A DNA stretch of 64,000 bases from Halicephalobus mephisto (lineage: Eukaryota > Nematoda > Chromadorea > Rhabditida > Panagrolaimidae): NCBI GenBank assembly GCA_009193035.1, contig SWDT01000202.1, forward strand, positions 1-64,000, written 5' to 3'. The notes below the pieces were generated by a model. That model did not search any database. It worked only from the letters and a program-made list of their open reading frames with translations, and had not been told where the DNA came from. A program made the position numbers and the translations under genes. Shown piece by piece: positions 46,427 through 56,694 of this stretch. Each line of letters opens with the position of its first letter. Position 1 is the stretch's first letter.

Positions 46427-47759
46427 TTATTCTTCATCATCTTGACAAGATAGGGCCTGATATTGAGGTTTTTTTGATTGATCCACTTCCTTCGAAGTCA
46501 CCGCCACGATGAACCCGACCCCGGCCCCGATCGTCGCCCCCACCGCTGTCCCGATCACTGGCAAAAACGCTGAAATAAAAATAATAAAAATTATAAAAAT
46601 TATAAAAAATAATAAAAATTATAAAAATTATAAAAAATAATTAAAATAATTAAAATTATAAAAAATAATTAAAATAGTAAAAATTATAAAAATAGTAAAA
46701 ATAATTAAAATAGTAAAAATAATTAAAACAATAAAAATAGTAAAAATCATAAAAATTATAAAAATAGTAAAAATAATAAAAATAATAAAAAAAATTTTCA
46801 AAAAAGTCAATATTGTTGTGAGAAAATTGGCTTAATCATATTGTAAAAATCAAAATTTTCTCAACGAAAATTCATAAAAATGGTCTCGAAGGGAATTTTA
46901 TAATTTTTCAACTGGGACCGGAAGTTATTTAATTTTATATTTAAATATTTCTGAAAAGTTTTAAATTATAGTATTATGAAATTTTTAAAAATTCATAAAA
47001 ATGGTCTCGGAAAGAATTTTGAAATTTTCCAGTTGGGACCGAAAGTTATGCAATTTAGTGTTTTCATAATTTCAAGATATTTGAAAACCATATTATTACA
47101 AAAATCAAAATTTTCGAAGCAAAAATCTATAAAAGTGGTTTTAAATAAAATTTCCGAAATTTTCCAGTCGAGACCGAAAGTAATAAAATTTGGTTTTTAT
47201 GTGGTTTCAGAATTTTCTAAAATCACAATAGTGTAAAAAATCAAAATATTTTCATCAAAATTCTAAAAAACTATCTTGAATAAAATTCCCAAAATTTTCC
47301 AGTCGAGACCAAAAGTAATAAAATTTGGTTTTTACGTAGTTCTAGAATGTTCCAAAATCACAATACTGTAAAAAATCAAAATATTTTCATCAAAATTCTA
47401 AAAAACTATTTTGAATAAAATTTCCGAAATTTTCCAGTCGAGACCAAAAATAATAAAACTTAGTTTTTATATAGTTCTAGAATATTCCAAAAATTTGAAC
47501 ATCTTATGTTTCGTAATTTTCTCCAAAAAACTAATTTTAAAAATTACTTTTTTAATTTTTACGAAATAATTGATAAATTTTGTCCTAAATTTAAATTCTA
47601 CAGTAACTTACATCCAAGAATCCCTCCAGTAGCGGCTCCTACAGCGACCGTCTGACTTCCAATATCATCTTCTTTTTTTTGTTCATCTTTCGAAAGAGGA
47701 GCTGTTCTGAGAATTTCCCGTTTTCCGGGTTCCATAGAGTACCCGATTCCGTCATCCAT
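46427..47759 (-). CDS. Small glycine-zipper membrane protein (96 aa), unknown function
   Basis: Exons 47612-47759 and 46427-46569, phase 1 join (donor GTAAGT, acceptor TTTCAG). The first 35 residues are polar (MDDGIGYSMEPGKREILRTA and onward). Residues 36-70 form a glycine-zipper hydrophobic stretch: TVAVGAATGGILGSF then PVIGTAVGATIGAGVGFIVA, with repeated GxxxG spacing. The tail ends LSCQDDEE. Such zippers insert in or associate with membranes as helical hairpins. I do not recognise an ortholog. An acceptor lies eight bases before the ATG, so coding may extend upstream in another exon. It converges with the MFS gene, the stops being 110 bp apart. Confidence 0.65.
46590..47590. repeat. Intron with ATAATTAAAATAGTAAAA repeat and hairpin-family units
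   Basis: 46575-46800 is a simple repeat of AAAATTATAAAAATAATTAAA words. 46850-47480 contains five 115-135 bp hairpin-family units ending in TTTTCCAGTTGGGACCGAAA or TTTTCCAGTCGAGACCAAAA. Confidence 0.75.
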
Positions 47760-47769
47760 TTCAAATTCT

Positions 47770-48450
47770 GAAAAAATAAAAAAATAAAATATTTAAAAAA
47801 AAATTTTAAAAATATTTAGAAAAAACATTTTTTTGAATAAATTTAAAAAACATTTTTTTTTTGAATAAATTTAAAAAATAAAATATATTTCTTCTAAAAA
47901 AAATGAAATACACTTTTTTCTTAAAAATTAAAAAAAAATAAAATATATTATTTTTGAAAAATTTTTAAAAATATTTTTTTTTCCAAAAAAATTAAGACTA
48001 TTTGTGTAGATCCAGAATAACACGCGAATAGGAACAAAGGAGTGTCGATCGATCGTCGTTTTCCTTATATCAATAGTACGCCACGAACTGATAAGAAAGA
48101 TCATAAGGCAAAATACTGCTTCTTGCCAAATATACCATTTTTTGAGGGGGAAAGAGAGGGAATTTTCGGTGGTTTTTTTATTGCGGTCAACATCAAATTC
48201 AAGTTGGATTTTGAATAATCAGACACGCCGTCTTGCCGGAATATTGCGAGCAAACTGCGGGTTTTTATACGTCTGCCAATATGTTGCGAGCAAACTACAA
48301 GTATTATTTTTATTTCGTAATCTCCATAAACATAAATATAGGAGTGCCGACCGATGCGCCAATACGTCGCGGGCAAGCTGCAAGTTTACTTCGATTTAGA
48401 GCGCTTTGTAAATCTGGGTTTCCAAATTAATGTTCAAACAAAATTGGGAA
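47770..48450. other. Upstream region of the glycine-zipper gene with GCGAGCAAACTGC repeats
   Basis: 47770-47990 is AT-rich. 48000-48120 is unique and may hold the promoter or a 5' exon. 48230-48400 has three copies of ATRTTGCGAGCAAACTGCRRG, related to the arrays at 5.7 and 51.3 kb. Confidence 0.45.
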
Positions 48451-48454
48451 AAAA
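48449..48454 (-). terminator. Pol III T-run terminator of the tRNA
   Basis: Six consecutive T on the minus strand shortly after the tRNA 3' end. Confidence 0.7.
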
Positions 48455-48460
48455 GTAAGC

Positions 48461-48533
48461 TGATCCCGGGCGGAATCGAACCGCCGACCTTCAGTGTGTT
48501 AGACTGATGTGATAACCCCTACACCACGAGACC
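48461..48533 (-). tRNA. tRNA-Val(AAC): tRNA-Val (anticodon AAC)
   Basis: The minus strand folds as a cloverleaf. The acceptor 5' arm GGTCTCG pairs with CGGGATC (two G-T pairs). A D arm follows in GTGGTGTAGGGGTTATCAC. The anticodon stem TCAGT/ACTGA encloses loop CTAACAC with anticodon AAC. The T arm CGGCGGTTCGATTCCGCCC has the GTTCGATTC box B, and the discriminator is A. There is no intron and no encoded CCA. A run of six T (minus sense, 48449-48454) about seven bases downstream would terminate RNA polymerase III. Confidence 0.95.
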
Positions 48534-48549
48534 GCGACTCCAGACTTCA

Positions 48550-48757
48550 GTTTTACAATTTAGTACCTGGAGGAAAAATAAGCTCGTCAGACAAATTCAA
48601 AAAGTACTCGATTGTAACTAGGCCACCTCCCGACCACTCGACCTCAAATCCCAGTCTTCAGCAAAAGGAAACCAGCCACCGTCCGAATCAAGGCCAATCA
48701 AACCAAAAATTGAACAAAAATGAATTTAAAAAATTTCTAGAAAAATATAAATAAAAA
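48550..48757 (+). other. Possible orphan 3' exon
   Basis: After CAGACTTCAG (to 48550) the plus strand stays open for about 68 codons (FYNLVPGGKISSSDKFKKYS, then Pro/Ser/Gln-rich, ending FKKFLEKYK and a stop). Composition is coding-like. No upstream exon is evident because the tRNA and repeats intervene. Confidence 0.2.
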
Positions 48758-48919
48758 AAAGCAAAAATTTTCCGAGAAAAAAAATGCTCCAAAAAGTTGT
48801 TTGATGATGTGATTGTTTGGGAAGTTGGAAATGCGGTTCCTTTATAACAAGTCAAAAAACACAAAACTGACTAGAATCGATTTTTGTCAGCATAATCGAC
48901 CAAGATCAAGAGATCATTA

Positions 48920-49545
48920 TGTGCTGGAATGTTTCAGTCCTAAGAATTTGTTCCAATTTTCACAGCTTTAAAAAACTAAAAACAAAAAAGGACTTTAAAT
49001 AACTTTGTCTGTTATAGTGTTTTAAAAGTCATTTTAGATAAATACAAATTTTTGTAGAATTTCGATGTAAAAATTAAGGTATCCTTAAAATCCAGAGTTC
49101 GTCCTCACAATCCTGGATTCTGAAGGTTGATTTTTATTACAATTTTAGATCCGGAATTTATGGGTTTTATTACAGTATTATAAGTGCTTTTTTCAGTTGT
49201 AATTCGAAAATTCGAAAATAAATGTTTCAGATATAAATGTTTTAGAAATAAATATTATTTAACTCAGAATCCTGGATTCTGAAGCTTGATTTCTTATTAT
49301 AATTTTAGATTCAGAATCTACCAATTTTGTTACAGTATTAGAAGTACTTTTTGTAGAATTTTAACTCTAAAATTGGAAAATAAATGTTTGAGATATGAAT
49401 GTTTTAGAAATAAGTATTGCCTACCTCAGAATCCTGGATTCTGAAGCCCAATCATTGATTATAATATTAGATTCAGAATCTACAAGTTTTATTACTGTAT
49501 TATAAGTGATCTTTGTAGAATTTTAACTCTAAAATTGGAGCAGAA
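48920..49545. repeat. Left arm of a long inverted repeat
   Basis: This arm is reverse-complementary to 54020-54622. Matching words include CCTAAGAATTTGTTCCAATT, ACTTTGTCTGTTATAGTGTT, ATTAAGGTATCCTTAAAATC and AGAGTTCGTCCTCACAATCC. Inside, three 160-190 bp sub-units repeat CAGAATCCTGGATTCTGAAG and TTTTATTACAGTATTATAAG. Confidence 0.85.
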
Positions 49546-49639
49546 AGGTCGCATAACTGATCATTAAACAAACCTAAAACGAGTTGTTTTCATTTTTGGA
49601 CCTTTTGGAAAAGTAAAAGCTGTCAAAACAAAAACTAAA

Positions 49640-49870
49640 GTAAAAAAGTAAATAATGTTTAGCTTCTTCTTCGAAGAGAAATCAGTCCCGTCGATGGAGA
49701 ACTCGCGGAATGTCGAAAGATCTAAGAGAAGAAATTACGAATTGGAGACTTGGAGAAAGTAATTTTTCTGTTTATTTTTTGTTGAAGATTCTGAATCGTC
49801 ACTGTCCTGATTGGACTTTCGGAGAAGACATCAGAACGGTCGGTTTAGTTTTAAAATTTAAAAAATAATA
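49640..49870 (+). other. Possible small ORF or exon, unassigned
   Basis: Plus-strand ATG at 49710 opens about 56 codons (MSKDLREEITNWRLGESNFS and onward to HCPDWTFGEDIRT), in unique GC-richer sequence just outside the left inverted-repeat arm. No good donor is seen and no domain is recognised. It could be a first exon of the CHK-like gene or of a lost gene. Confidence 0.25.
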
Positions 49871-49929
49871 AAAATTTAAAGAATATTAATCAAAAATTTT
49901 AAAAAAAATTAAAAATTAAAAAATATTAA

Positions 49930-50980
49930 TTAATAAAAGACAGAAATTACCAGTTTTAACGCAATTGATATTTCATAAATTTTGATTTTAAATTTAATAT
50001 TTTTCGAAACAAATAACAAATTTTGAAATTAAAAAAATTTTTAAAAAAATTAAAAAATTATTCGCTTTAAAACCTTATTTTGGAATATTTTAAAAAAAAA
50101 TAGAAATTACTAGTTTTAACAAGGATGATATTTCGTATAATTTTGATTTTAAATTTCATAATTTTTAAATAAATAACAAGTTTTGAAAATAAAAAAATTT
50201 AAAAATTATTCGCTTCAAGACCTTATTTTGGAATATTTTTAAAAAATAGAAATTATGAATTCTAAAGCAATCGATATTTCGTATAATTTTGATTTTAAAT
50301 TTAATAATTTTCGAAATAAAGAACGAATTTTGAAATTAAAAAAATTATTCGCTTCAAGATTATATTTTGGAATATTTAAAAAAAAAATAAAAATTACCAA
50401 TTCTAAAACGATTGATATTTCGTGTAATTTTTATTTTAAATTTAATAATTTTCGAAATAAATAACGAATTTTGAAAATAAAAGAAATCAGTAATCGCTCA
50501 CGAAGGAACTTTTGATTTAAAATGAATCTTCGGAGAAACAACTAAATCGATATAGGTTAGGTCTACCGTGAACAATCTCCGATTATTTAATTAAAAATAA
50601 AAAAATTAAAACAAAATCTTAAAAAACAAAATTTTCTAAAAAAAATAAAACAAAAACAAAATTTTTAAATAAAATCCAAAAAAATTTCAAATTTTTTGAC
50701 AACAAAAATTTAAAATAAAATTTAAAAAAAATCTAAAAAATTTTAAAATAAAAATCTTAAAAAATTTTAAATAAAAATTCTAATTTAAAAAAAAAATAAA
50801 AATTCTAATTTTCTAAAAATAAAAATTTCAAATTTAAAAAAAATAAAAATTCTAATTTTTAAAAAATAAAAATTCTAATTTAAAAAAAAAATAAAAATTC
50901 TAATTTTTAAAAAATAAAAATTCTAATTTTCTAAAAATAAAAATTCTAATTTTCTAAAAATAAAAATTCTCTAGAAATTT
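49930..50980. repeat. About 145-bp tandem repeat followed by AAAATTCTAATTT repeat
   Basis: 49940-50480 has four units sharing ATTGATATTTCGTATAATTT and GATTTTAAATTTAATAATTT, then TTCGCTTCAAGACCTTATTTTGG. 50640-50970 is a simple repeat of AAAAATAAAAATTCTAATTTT. Confidence 0.7.
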
Positions 50981-51090
50981 AAAAATCAATTTTCGAAATT
51001 CGTAGTTCGATTAGCTCGTTCTCGAAGCGCTGGTTTTCTATTGACTTTTACTCGTTTTTCTCGATTTTTTATTTATTCAGTGTCGTCGTC

Positions 51091-54000
51091 ATGGAAGCGA
51101 ACACTGTCGACGTCGGATTTATTTGGAAGCAGATTACCGAGCGGAAGAATAGTGAAAAATATAATTATAATTTTAAAATTTACATAGAATTTAGAAAATT
51201 CAATAAAAAATTAAAATTTTACCGTACTGTGGTCTAAAACGGTCGACGTTGAAAATCAAAGTTGAATTTTTACATAGTTCACCAAGTTGGTCGAATGTTG
51301 CGCGCAAACTGCAAATTTAATTTTTATTTTAATTTCGAAATTTCCATAAATTTAAATTTGTGCTGATCAAGCTGCTCAAACATTGCACGCAACCTGCAGT
51401 TTTCATTTTGATTTATCCTCATAAACATTGCGCGCAACCTGCAGATTTCATATTGATTTATTTTCGTAAACATTGCGCGCAACCTGCAGATTTCATATCG
51501 ACTTATCTTCGTAAACATTGCGCGCAACCTGCAGTTTTCATTTTGACTTTGATGCCAATTATTTTATAAATCTCGACACTGGTTTTTTCATTCAAGTGCA
51601 TAGTGAAAAATTTGATTTTTTTATTTTAAAATCGAATTATTTACATTTGCAACATGGGATATTTGTGTTTAGATTCTTTTCAGAAACAAACTACATTCCG
51701 ATTATTGTGAGATTGTTGGATCGCGATTGGGAAGCTTGTCTAAAGTATGTAAGGCTTACAGGGGGAAGGGGGTCCCAGAAAAGTATCATATAAGCTTTAC
51801 ATATTTTAGATAAGCTCATTTATAACTTATTTTAGTTTTTCTTAATTTAGGGAACTTGTCTAAAATATGTAAGGCTTACAAGGGAAGGGGGTCCCAGGAA
51901 AGCACCATGTAAGCCTTATGTATTTTAGACAATCTCCCTTAGGGGTTCCTGATCCATGTGTAGACAAAAATATGTGGAAATAACTTTATGGAGGTCAAAA
52001 GCACGAGATAAATCACAACTTTATAAAATTATTGCGCAATTTTAAATTCCCGCCAATCCACAATTGTACATTTTTCGTTGGTCCTCAGGATATTTCCCTT
52101 CGGGACCAAAGTTATACAACCTTCCACTAAAATAGATTCTGTACAATTCAACACACTCAAATAAATAGTGTCCGATCCAACAAAAATATCCGTCGAATTT
52201 TTCTAAATTTAAATAATTAAAACTTTACACTAAAAAATTAAAAATTTTTAATGAAAAATACTTTTCAAATACGAAAACTGTAGATTTTTACTGTATTGAT
52301 TTTTATTTATATCTACAGTAATGAAAAAAGAGAATTTTTTGATTTAGAAACTTTGGTTTAAATTTTTTGGAATTTTATGTTTTAAATTTTTTTATATATT
52401 TATAGTATAATTTTTAAATAAAAAATACTATTTCACAAATATCAAGAATCTAAGTTCTTACTGTATCGGTAATTAATAACTTTTTTGTTTTGTATCTACA
52501 GTAACTTATATAAAAAAAATGAAATTTTTGATTCGGAAATTTTAAATTTTTCGGAATTTTATATTTTAAATATTTTAAATTTTTCGGAATTTTATATTTT
52601 AAATTTTAAATTTTTTATATATTATAATATAATTTTGAATAAAATATCAAAAAAAAATTTTAAAAATTACTACAAAAGAATTTTCAGTTAACGAAAGTCC
52701 CCGAAACATCCTTGATCAGCGAAGGCAAGGGATTTTCGTCCAAGATTTACTCTGTAAAGTTGTTTCTCGAAGAAAACAAAGAATATGGATTCTGTGTCAA
52801 GGTAAGTCAACTATTTTTCAAACACATTATCAAGTAATTGTGTTGTATCTGTTGATCCAAGTGGCCCGCGTACCGATCAGAAAAGTAATATTATAGAAAA
52901 GGCTTATTTAGCAGATGCCTAAGGCACAATACCAAAATCTGTGTCTGATTTGACACCATAATAAATATATAACAATTCTCGTCAAAAGGAACTGTATGTT
53001 CTCTTATCGATTTTAAAGAAATCCGTCCGGGACCAAGCTCTTTTTGTTAATATTAAGGGAATCTGTTCAAGACCAAGCATTTCCTTTTCGATTTTAAAAA
53101 AATCCATCCAGGACCAAGCACTCCATTGTTGATTTTAAAAAAATCCGTTTGGGACCAAGCGTTCCATTGTCGATTTTAAAGAAATCTATCCAGGACCAAG
53201 CGCTTTTTGTCAATGTTAAAAAAATCCGTCCGGGACCAAGCACTCCCCTATCAATGTTAAAGAAATCCGTTCAGGACCAAGCTCTTTTTGTTAATATTAA
53301 GGGAATCCGTTCGGAACCAAGCACTCCCTTTTCGATTTTAAAGAAATCCGTTCGGGACCAAATGTTCCCTATTTGTTGCACTTCCTTCTAAGGATGGAGT
53401 GTCCGATCCAACTAATTGGTTAACTGAATTATCAGATCCCAAGCACTTTCCATCTGGAATCTAGCATCATGGCCGCCGCAGAAAACTTGACGGAAGACCG
53501 AATTCAAGAAGAAAAGCAAAAAGCTCGAAGGATGATCGCTCAAGGCCATCTGAGGGAACTAAATTTTTACAAATTTGCTTCACAAAATATTCCTCCAAAT
53601 TTCATGAAAATTCCGAAATTCATATATGGAAGAGAGTGGACGAAGGATCAAGAGGTTCGTTTACGTTTTTGATGAATAACTTTGTTATTAAACTTTACAA
53701 TTCAGAAGATAAATAACAAAAGTGTTTTTTAAGATTAAATATTTCTCTTCTGATGCGAAATTCAAAGATTTTTCAGAATCCGATGTCAGTTTTCGTTATA
53801 CAAAAAAAACTATTTTTTTGAAGAAGTTTTTTGAATGTAACTTTTTCGAATTTCGTTACTATATACTTAATTGCATACGGTTAGATTCAGAATTCAATTC
53901 TGCACCGAATGATATATAACAAACTTGGATCAAATACCGCACAACTTCAGAAAACGTGGATTCTGAAAGCGCTGCCCAGGTATTTCGGTTGTGATGTTTC

Positions 54001-55830
54001 TGTCTCAAGCATCTATGTTCCAATTTAAAAGTTAAAATTCTACAAAAAGCACTTCTAATACTGTAATAAAACTTGTAGATTCTGAATCTAATATTATAAT
54101 AAGAAATCAAGCTTCAGAATCCAGGATTCTGAGTTAAATAATATTTATTTTTAGAGAATTTATATCTGAAATATTTATTTTCGAATTAGAACTAAATAAA
54201 AAGCACTTCTAATACTGTAATAAAACCTATAAATTCCGGATCTAAAACCATAATCAAACACCAACCTTTAGAATCCAGGATTCTGAGTTAAATAATATTT
54301 ATTTCCAGAGAATTTATATCTGAAATATTTATTTTCGAATTTTCGAATTACAACTGAAAAGGCACTTATAATACTGTAATAAAACCCATAAATTCCGGAT
54401 CTAAAATTGTAATAAAAATCAACCTTCAGAATCCAGGATTGTGAGGACGAACTCTGGATTTTAAGGATACCTTAATTTTTACATCGAAATTCTACAAAAA
54501 TTTGTATTTACCTAAAATGACTTTTAAAACACTATAACAGACAAAGTTATTTAAAGTCATTTTTTGTTTTTTAAAGCTGTGAAAATTGGAACAAATTCTT
54601 AGGACGGGAACGTCCCAGCACAGGTATTTCGTAATCCTGTCTCCCCATGGATACCTGTACAAAATATCAATGCAAAACAAAATCTGTTATGTTATTGATC
54701 TTTGATCTTCTGGATTTTTGAAGAACATATTAGGAAGCTAGCCTAAAATATATAAGGATTACAAGGGGGGAGGGGGTCCCAGGAAAGCAACATATAAGCT
54801 TTACATATTTTAGGGAAGCTTCCTTATAAGTTATTTTAGTTTTTTTTTAATTTAGGGAGCTTGTCTAAAAAATGTAAGGCTCACAAGAGGGGGGTCCCAG
54901 GAAAGCAACATGTAAGCCTTATGTATTTTAGATAAGCTCATTTATAACTTATTTTGGTTTTTTTTTAATTTAGGGAGCTTGTCTAAAATATATAAGACTT
55001 ACATACTGTTTTTCCGGGACCCCCTTCCCCCTGTAAGCCTTAAAAATTTTAGACAAGCTCTCTTATTCGAAAATTTTTAGGGAATTATATTGATGGAAGA
55101 TTTTTCTCCAGTTTGTAAAAAAGAATTTGTTCTTCGTGAGCCTTTCTCTCATCCTCAAATCCTGCTGTTGATAGAGCAGATTGCGAAACTTCAGATATCT
55201 TCGATAAAAAAAGAAAATTTAATCCAGGAATTTCCGATTTTGGAGAACACAGTCAATTCGATTTCGAAATATGCTCATTTAAGTTGCGAAATTTTGCTTT
55301 CGAAAAATTTGGATTTTTTTACGGAAGAAATAGCTGCAAAAATTTTGGATTTTTCTAAAAAAAATACTTTAATTCAGTTATTGAGCCGGATTTCGGACGA
55401 TATCCAGCCGGTGCTTGTTCATTCAGCCATCTGGCCGGGAAACGTCCTGTGGGATTCAGAAGACGAAGTTGAACTTATCTCGATCCTGGATTGGCAAAGT
55501 TGCTTTTTCGGATCTCCCACGGCCGATCTGGCCGCTCTTTTGGCGATTTCCGTCACTGGCCAAGAAAGACGACTTCACGAAGACGAATATCTACAGTACT
55601 TTGTTGTTTGTTTCAACAATCTTCGAAATCAGTCTTCAGAAAAAGAAAAAATTCCAATTTTAAATTTCGAAATTATCAAAGAAAATTACGGTAAAAGTCT
55701 ACTGTATTCGATGATAGAACTGGTGATCATCATCGTCACGAATCCTCTGGACGACGTTCCGGAGCCTTCAGAATCCCTCGGAACGATGACGAAGAGACTC
55801 AAATTTCTCATTGAAGACGTTTTTGAATAA
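51091..55830 (+). CDS. CHK/ecdysteroid-kinase-like (choline-kinase-fold, DUF1679-type) protein with altered HGD motif
   Basis: Exons 51091-51151, 51684-51748, 52688-52801, 53436-53654 and 55081-55830; phases 1, 0, 0, 0 agree, giving 402 residues, the usual family length. Family landmarks: ISEGKGFSSKIYSVKL (nucleotide-binding loop, residues 52-67), FCVKIPS with the ATP-binding Lys at about 80, HLRELNFYKF (helix-C Glu), GIILMEDFSP (hinge), VLVHSAIWPGNVLW (Brenner loop, about 264-277) and SILDWQSCFFGSPTADLAAL (metal-binding Asp about 290). In active relatives the Brenner loop reads HGDLW; here it is HSAIW, so the catalytic base Asp is replaced by Ala. The Asn at 274 and the Asp at 290 remain. 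Either it is a pseudokinase or it uses another mechanism. The start is placed 10 nt after an acceptor; an extra 5' exon is possible. Confidence 0.8.
51290..51545. repeat. 45-bp tandem repeat ACATTGCGCGCAACCTGCAG (CHK intron 1)
   Basis: Four clear 45-bp copies plus a partial one. Because 45 is a multiple of three, both strands show spurious open frames. Related to the arrays at 5.7 and 48.3 kb. Confidence 0.8.
51736..51945. repeat. Two copies of a ~90-bp palindrome (GCTTGTCTAAAATATGTAAGGC)
   Basis: Each copy starts AGCTTGTCTAAARTATGTAA and ends TTACATATTTTAGATAAGCT, around a GGGGGTCCCAGGAAAG centre. The first copy begins within CHK exon 2 and contains its splice donor (51749). Further copies lie at 54729-55066. 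Confidence 0.85.
51946..52687. other. Rest of CHK intron 2
   Basis: Unique sequence to 52200, then AT-rich with two related blocks around CTGTATYGRTWWTTATTTAT and TCTACAGTAA (about 52255-52345 and 52430-52510). No exon. Confidence 0.4.
52985..53375. repeat. 41-bp minisatellite (AAATCCGTCCGGGACCAAGC) in CHK intron 3
   Basis: Nine copies spaced 40-41 bp, marked by GGGACCAAGC at 53031, 53071, 53112, 53153, 53194, 53234, 53275, 53315 and 53356. The 80-aa ORF at 53149 reads through them and is not a gene. Confidence 0.85.
54020..54622. repeat. Right arm of the long inverted repeat
   Basis: Reverse complement of 48920-49545 over about 600 bp, with three internal sub-units (CTTCTAATACTGTAATAAAA; CTTCAGAATCCAGGATTCTG). 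It lies in CHK intron 4, so the inverted repeat spans exons 1-4 of that gene. Confidence 0.85.
54729..55066. repeat. Three more copies of the ~90-bp palindrome, upstream of CHK exon 5
   Basis: Palindromes at about 54730-54830, 54855-54938 and 54972-55062, each with RGCTTGTCTAAAATATRTAA, a GGGGTCCCAGGAAAG or inverse centre, and TTTTAGAYAAGCTC. The last ends 14 bp before the acceptor of CHK exon 5. Confidence 0.85.
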
Positions 55831-55839
55831 ATTTTATTA

Positions 55840-56640
55840 TTTTTCGAAAAAATGGAATGTGAATTTCAACGGAAAAAAATAATTTAAAAATTAATTTGGC
55901 TACGAGTTCATTGAGTAGTGGATGAGCATGCCTGACTGAGCTGACAACGAAAAAACTTTAAACATCCTTTTCAAACCAAACTATATACCATTTCGTAACT
56001 GTTAAAGTAGTTATTCAAAATCTGTTTTGTATTTTTGATGGATATTTTTCCGAAGAAAGATAAGCGAAAATAAAAAAAATTGGTTTTCATATATGAAACT
56101 TTTAAAATTTCAAAGTTTTTTTGTAACTTATTTCGAAATTTATAGAATTTTTATCAAAGATTTCTTTAGTATTTTAACTTGATAAAAAATGAGTTTTCAT
56201 ATATGAAATGTTTAAAATTTCGAAGTTTTTTTGTAACTTATTTCGAAATTTATCTAATTTTTATCAAAGATTTCCTTAGTATTTTGAATTGATAAAAAAT
56301 AAGTTTTCATATATGAAATATTTGAAATTTCGAAATTTATCCATTTTTTATCGAAGATTTTCTCAGTATTTTAAATAAATACTATTTTAAATTGATAAAA
56401 AATGAGTTTTCATATATGAAATGTTTGAAATTTCGAAGTTTTTTGTAACTTATTTCGAAATTTATGGTTTTTATCAAAGATTCTTTTAGTATTTTAAATA
56501 AATACTATTTTGGAACTATAGAAAAAGATAAAAATATGAATTTTCATATATGAAATGTTCGAAAATTTCGAAATTTTTGTGGATTATCTTAATTCTCAAA
56601 AATCCAGATTCCGAATGTACTTTTTAACTGTTTCGATTTG
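55840..56640. repeat. About 107-bp tandem repeat with TTTTCATATATGAAA palindrome
   Basis: Five copies, each with GATAAAAAATGAGTTTTCATATATGAAAT and TGTAACTTATTTCGAAATTT. The region separates the convergent CHK and Kunitz genes and has no ORF. Confidence 0.8.
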
Positions 56641-56694
56641 ATATATAATTGGTTTCAGAAGGTTATTTTGATTAAAGTTAATTCTTTGACGAGA

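Noticed and set aside
48142..48399. 85-aa ORF upstream of the tRNA
   Set aside because: Covers three copies of the dispersed GCGAGCAAACTGC repeat and has no gene-like context.
53149..53391. 80-aa ORF with repeated DQALFVN
   Set aside because: Made by the 41-bp minisatellite in a CHK intron.
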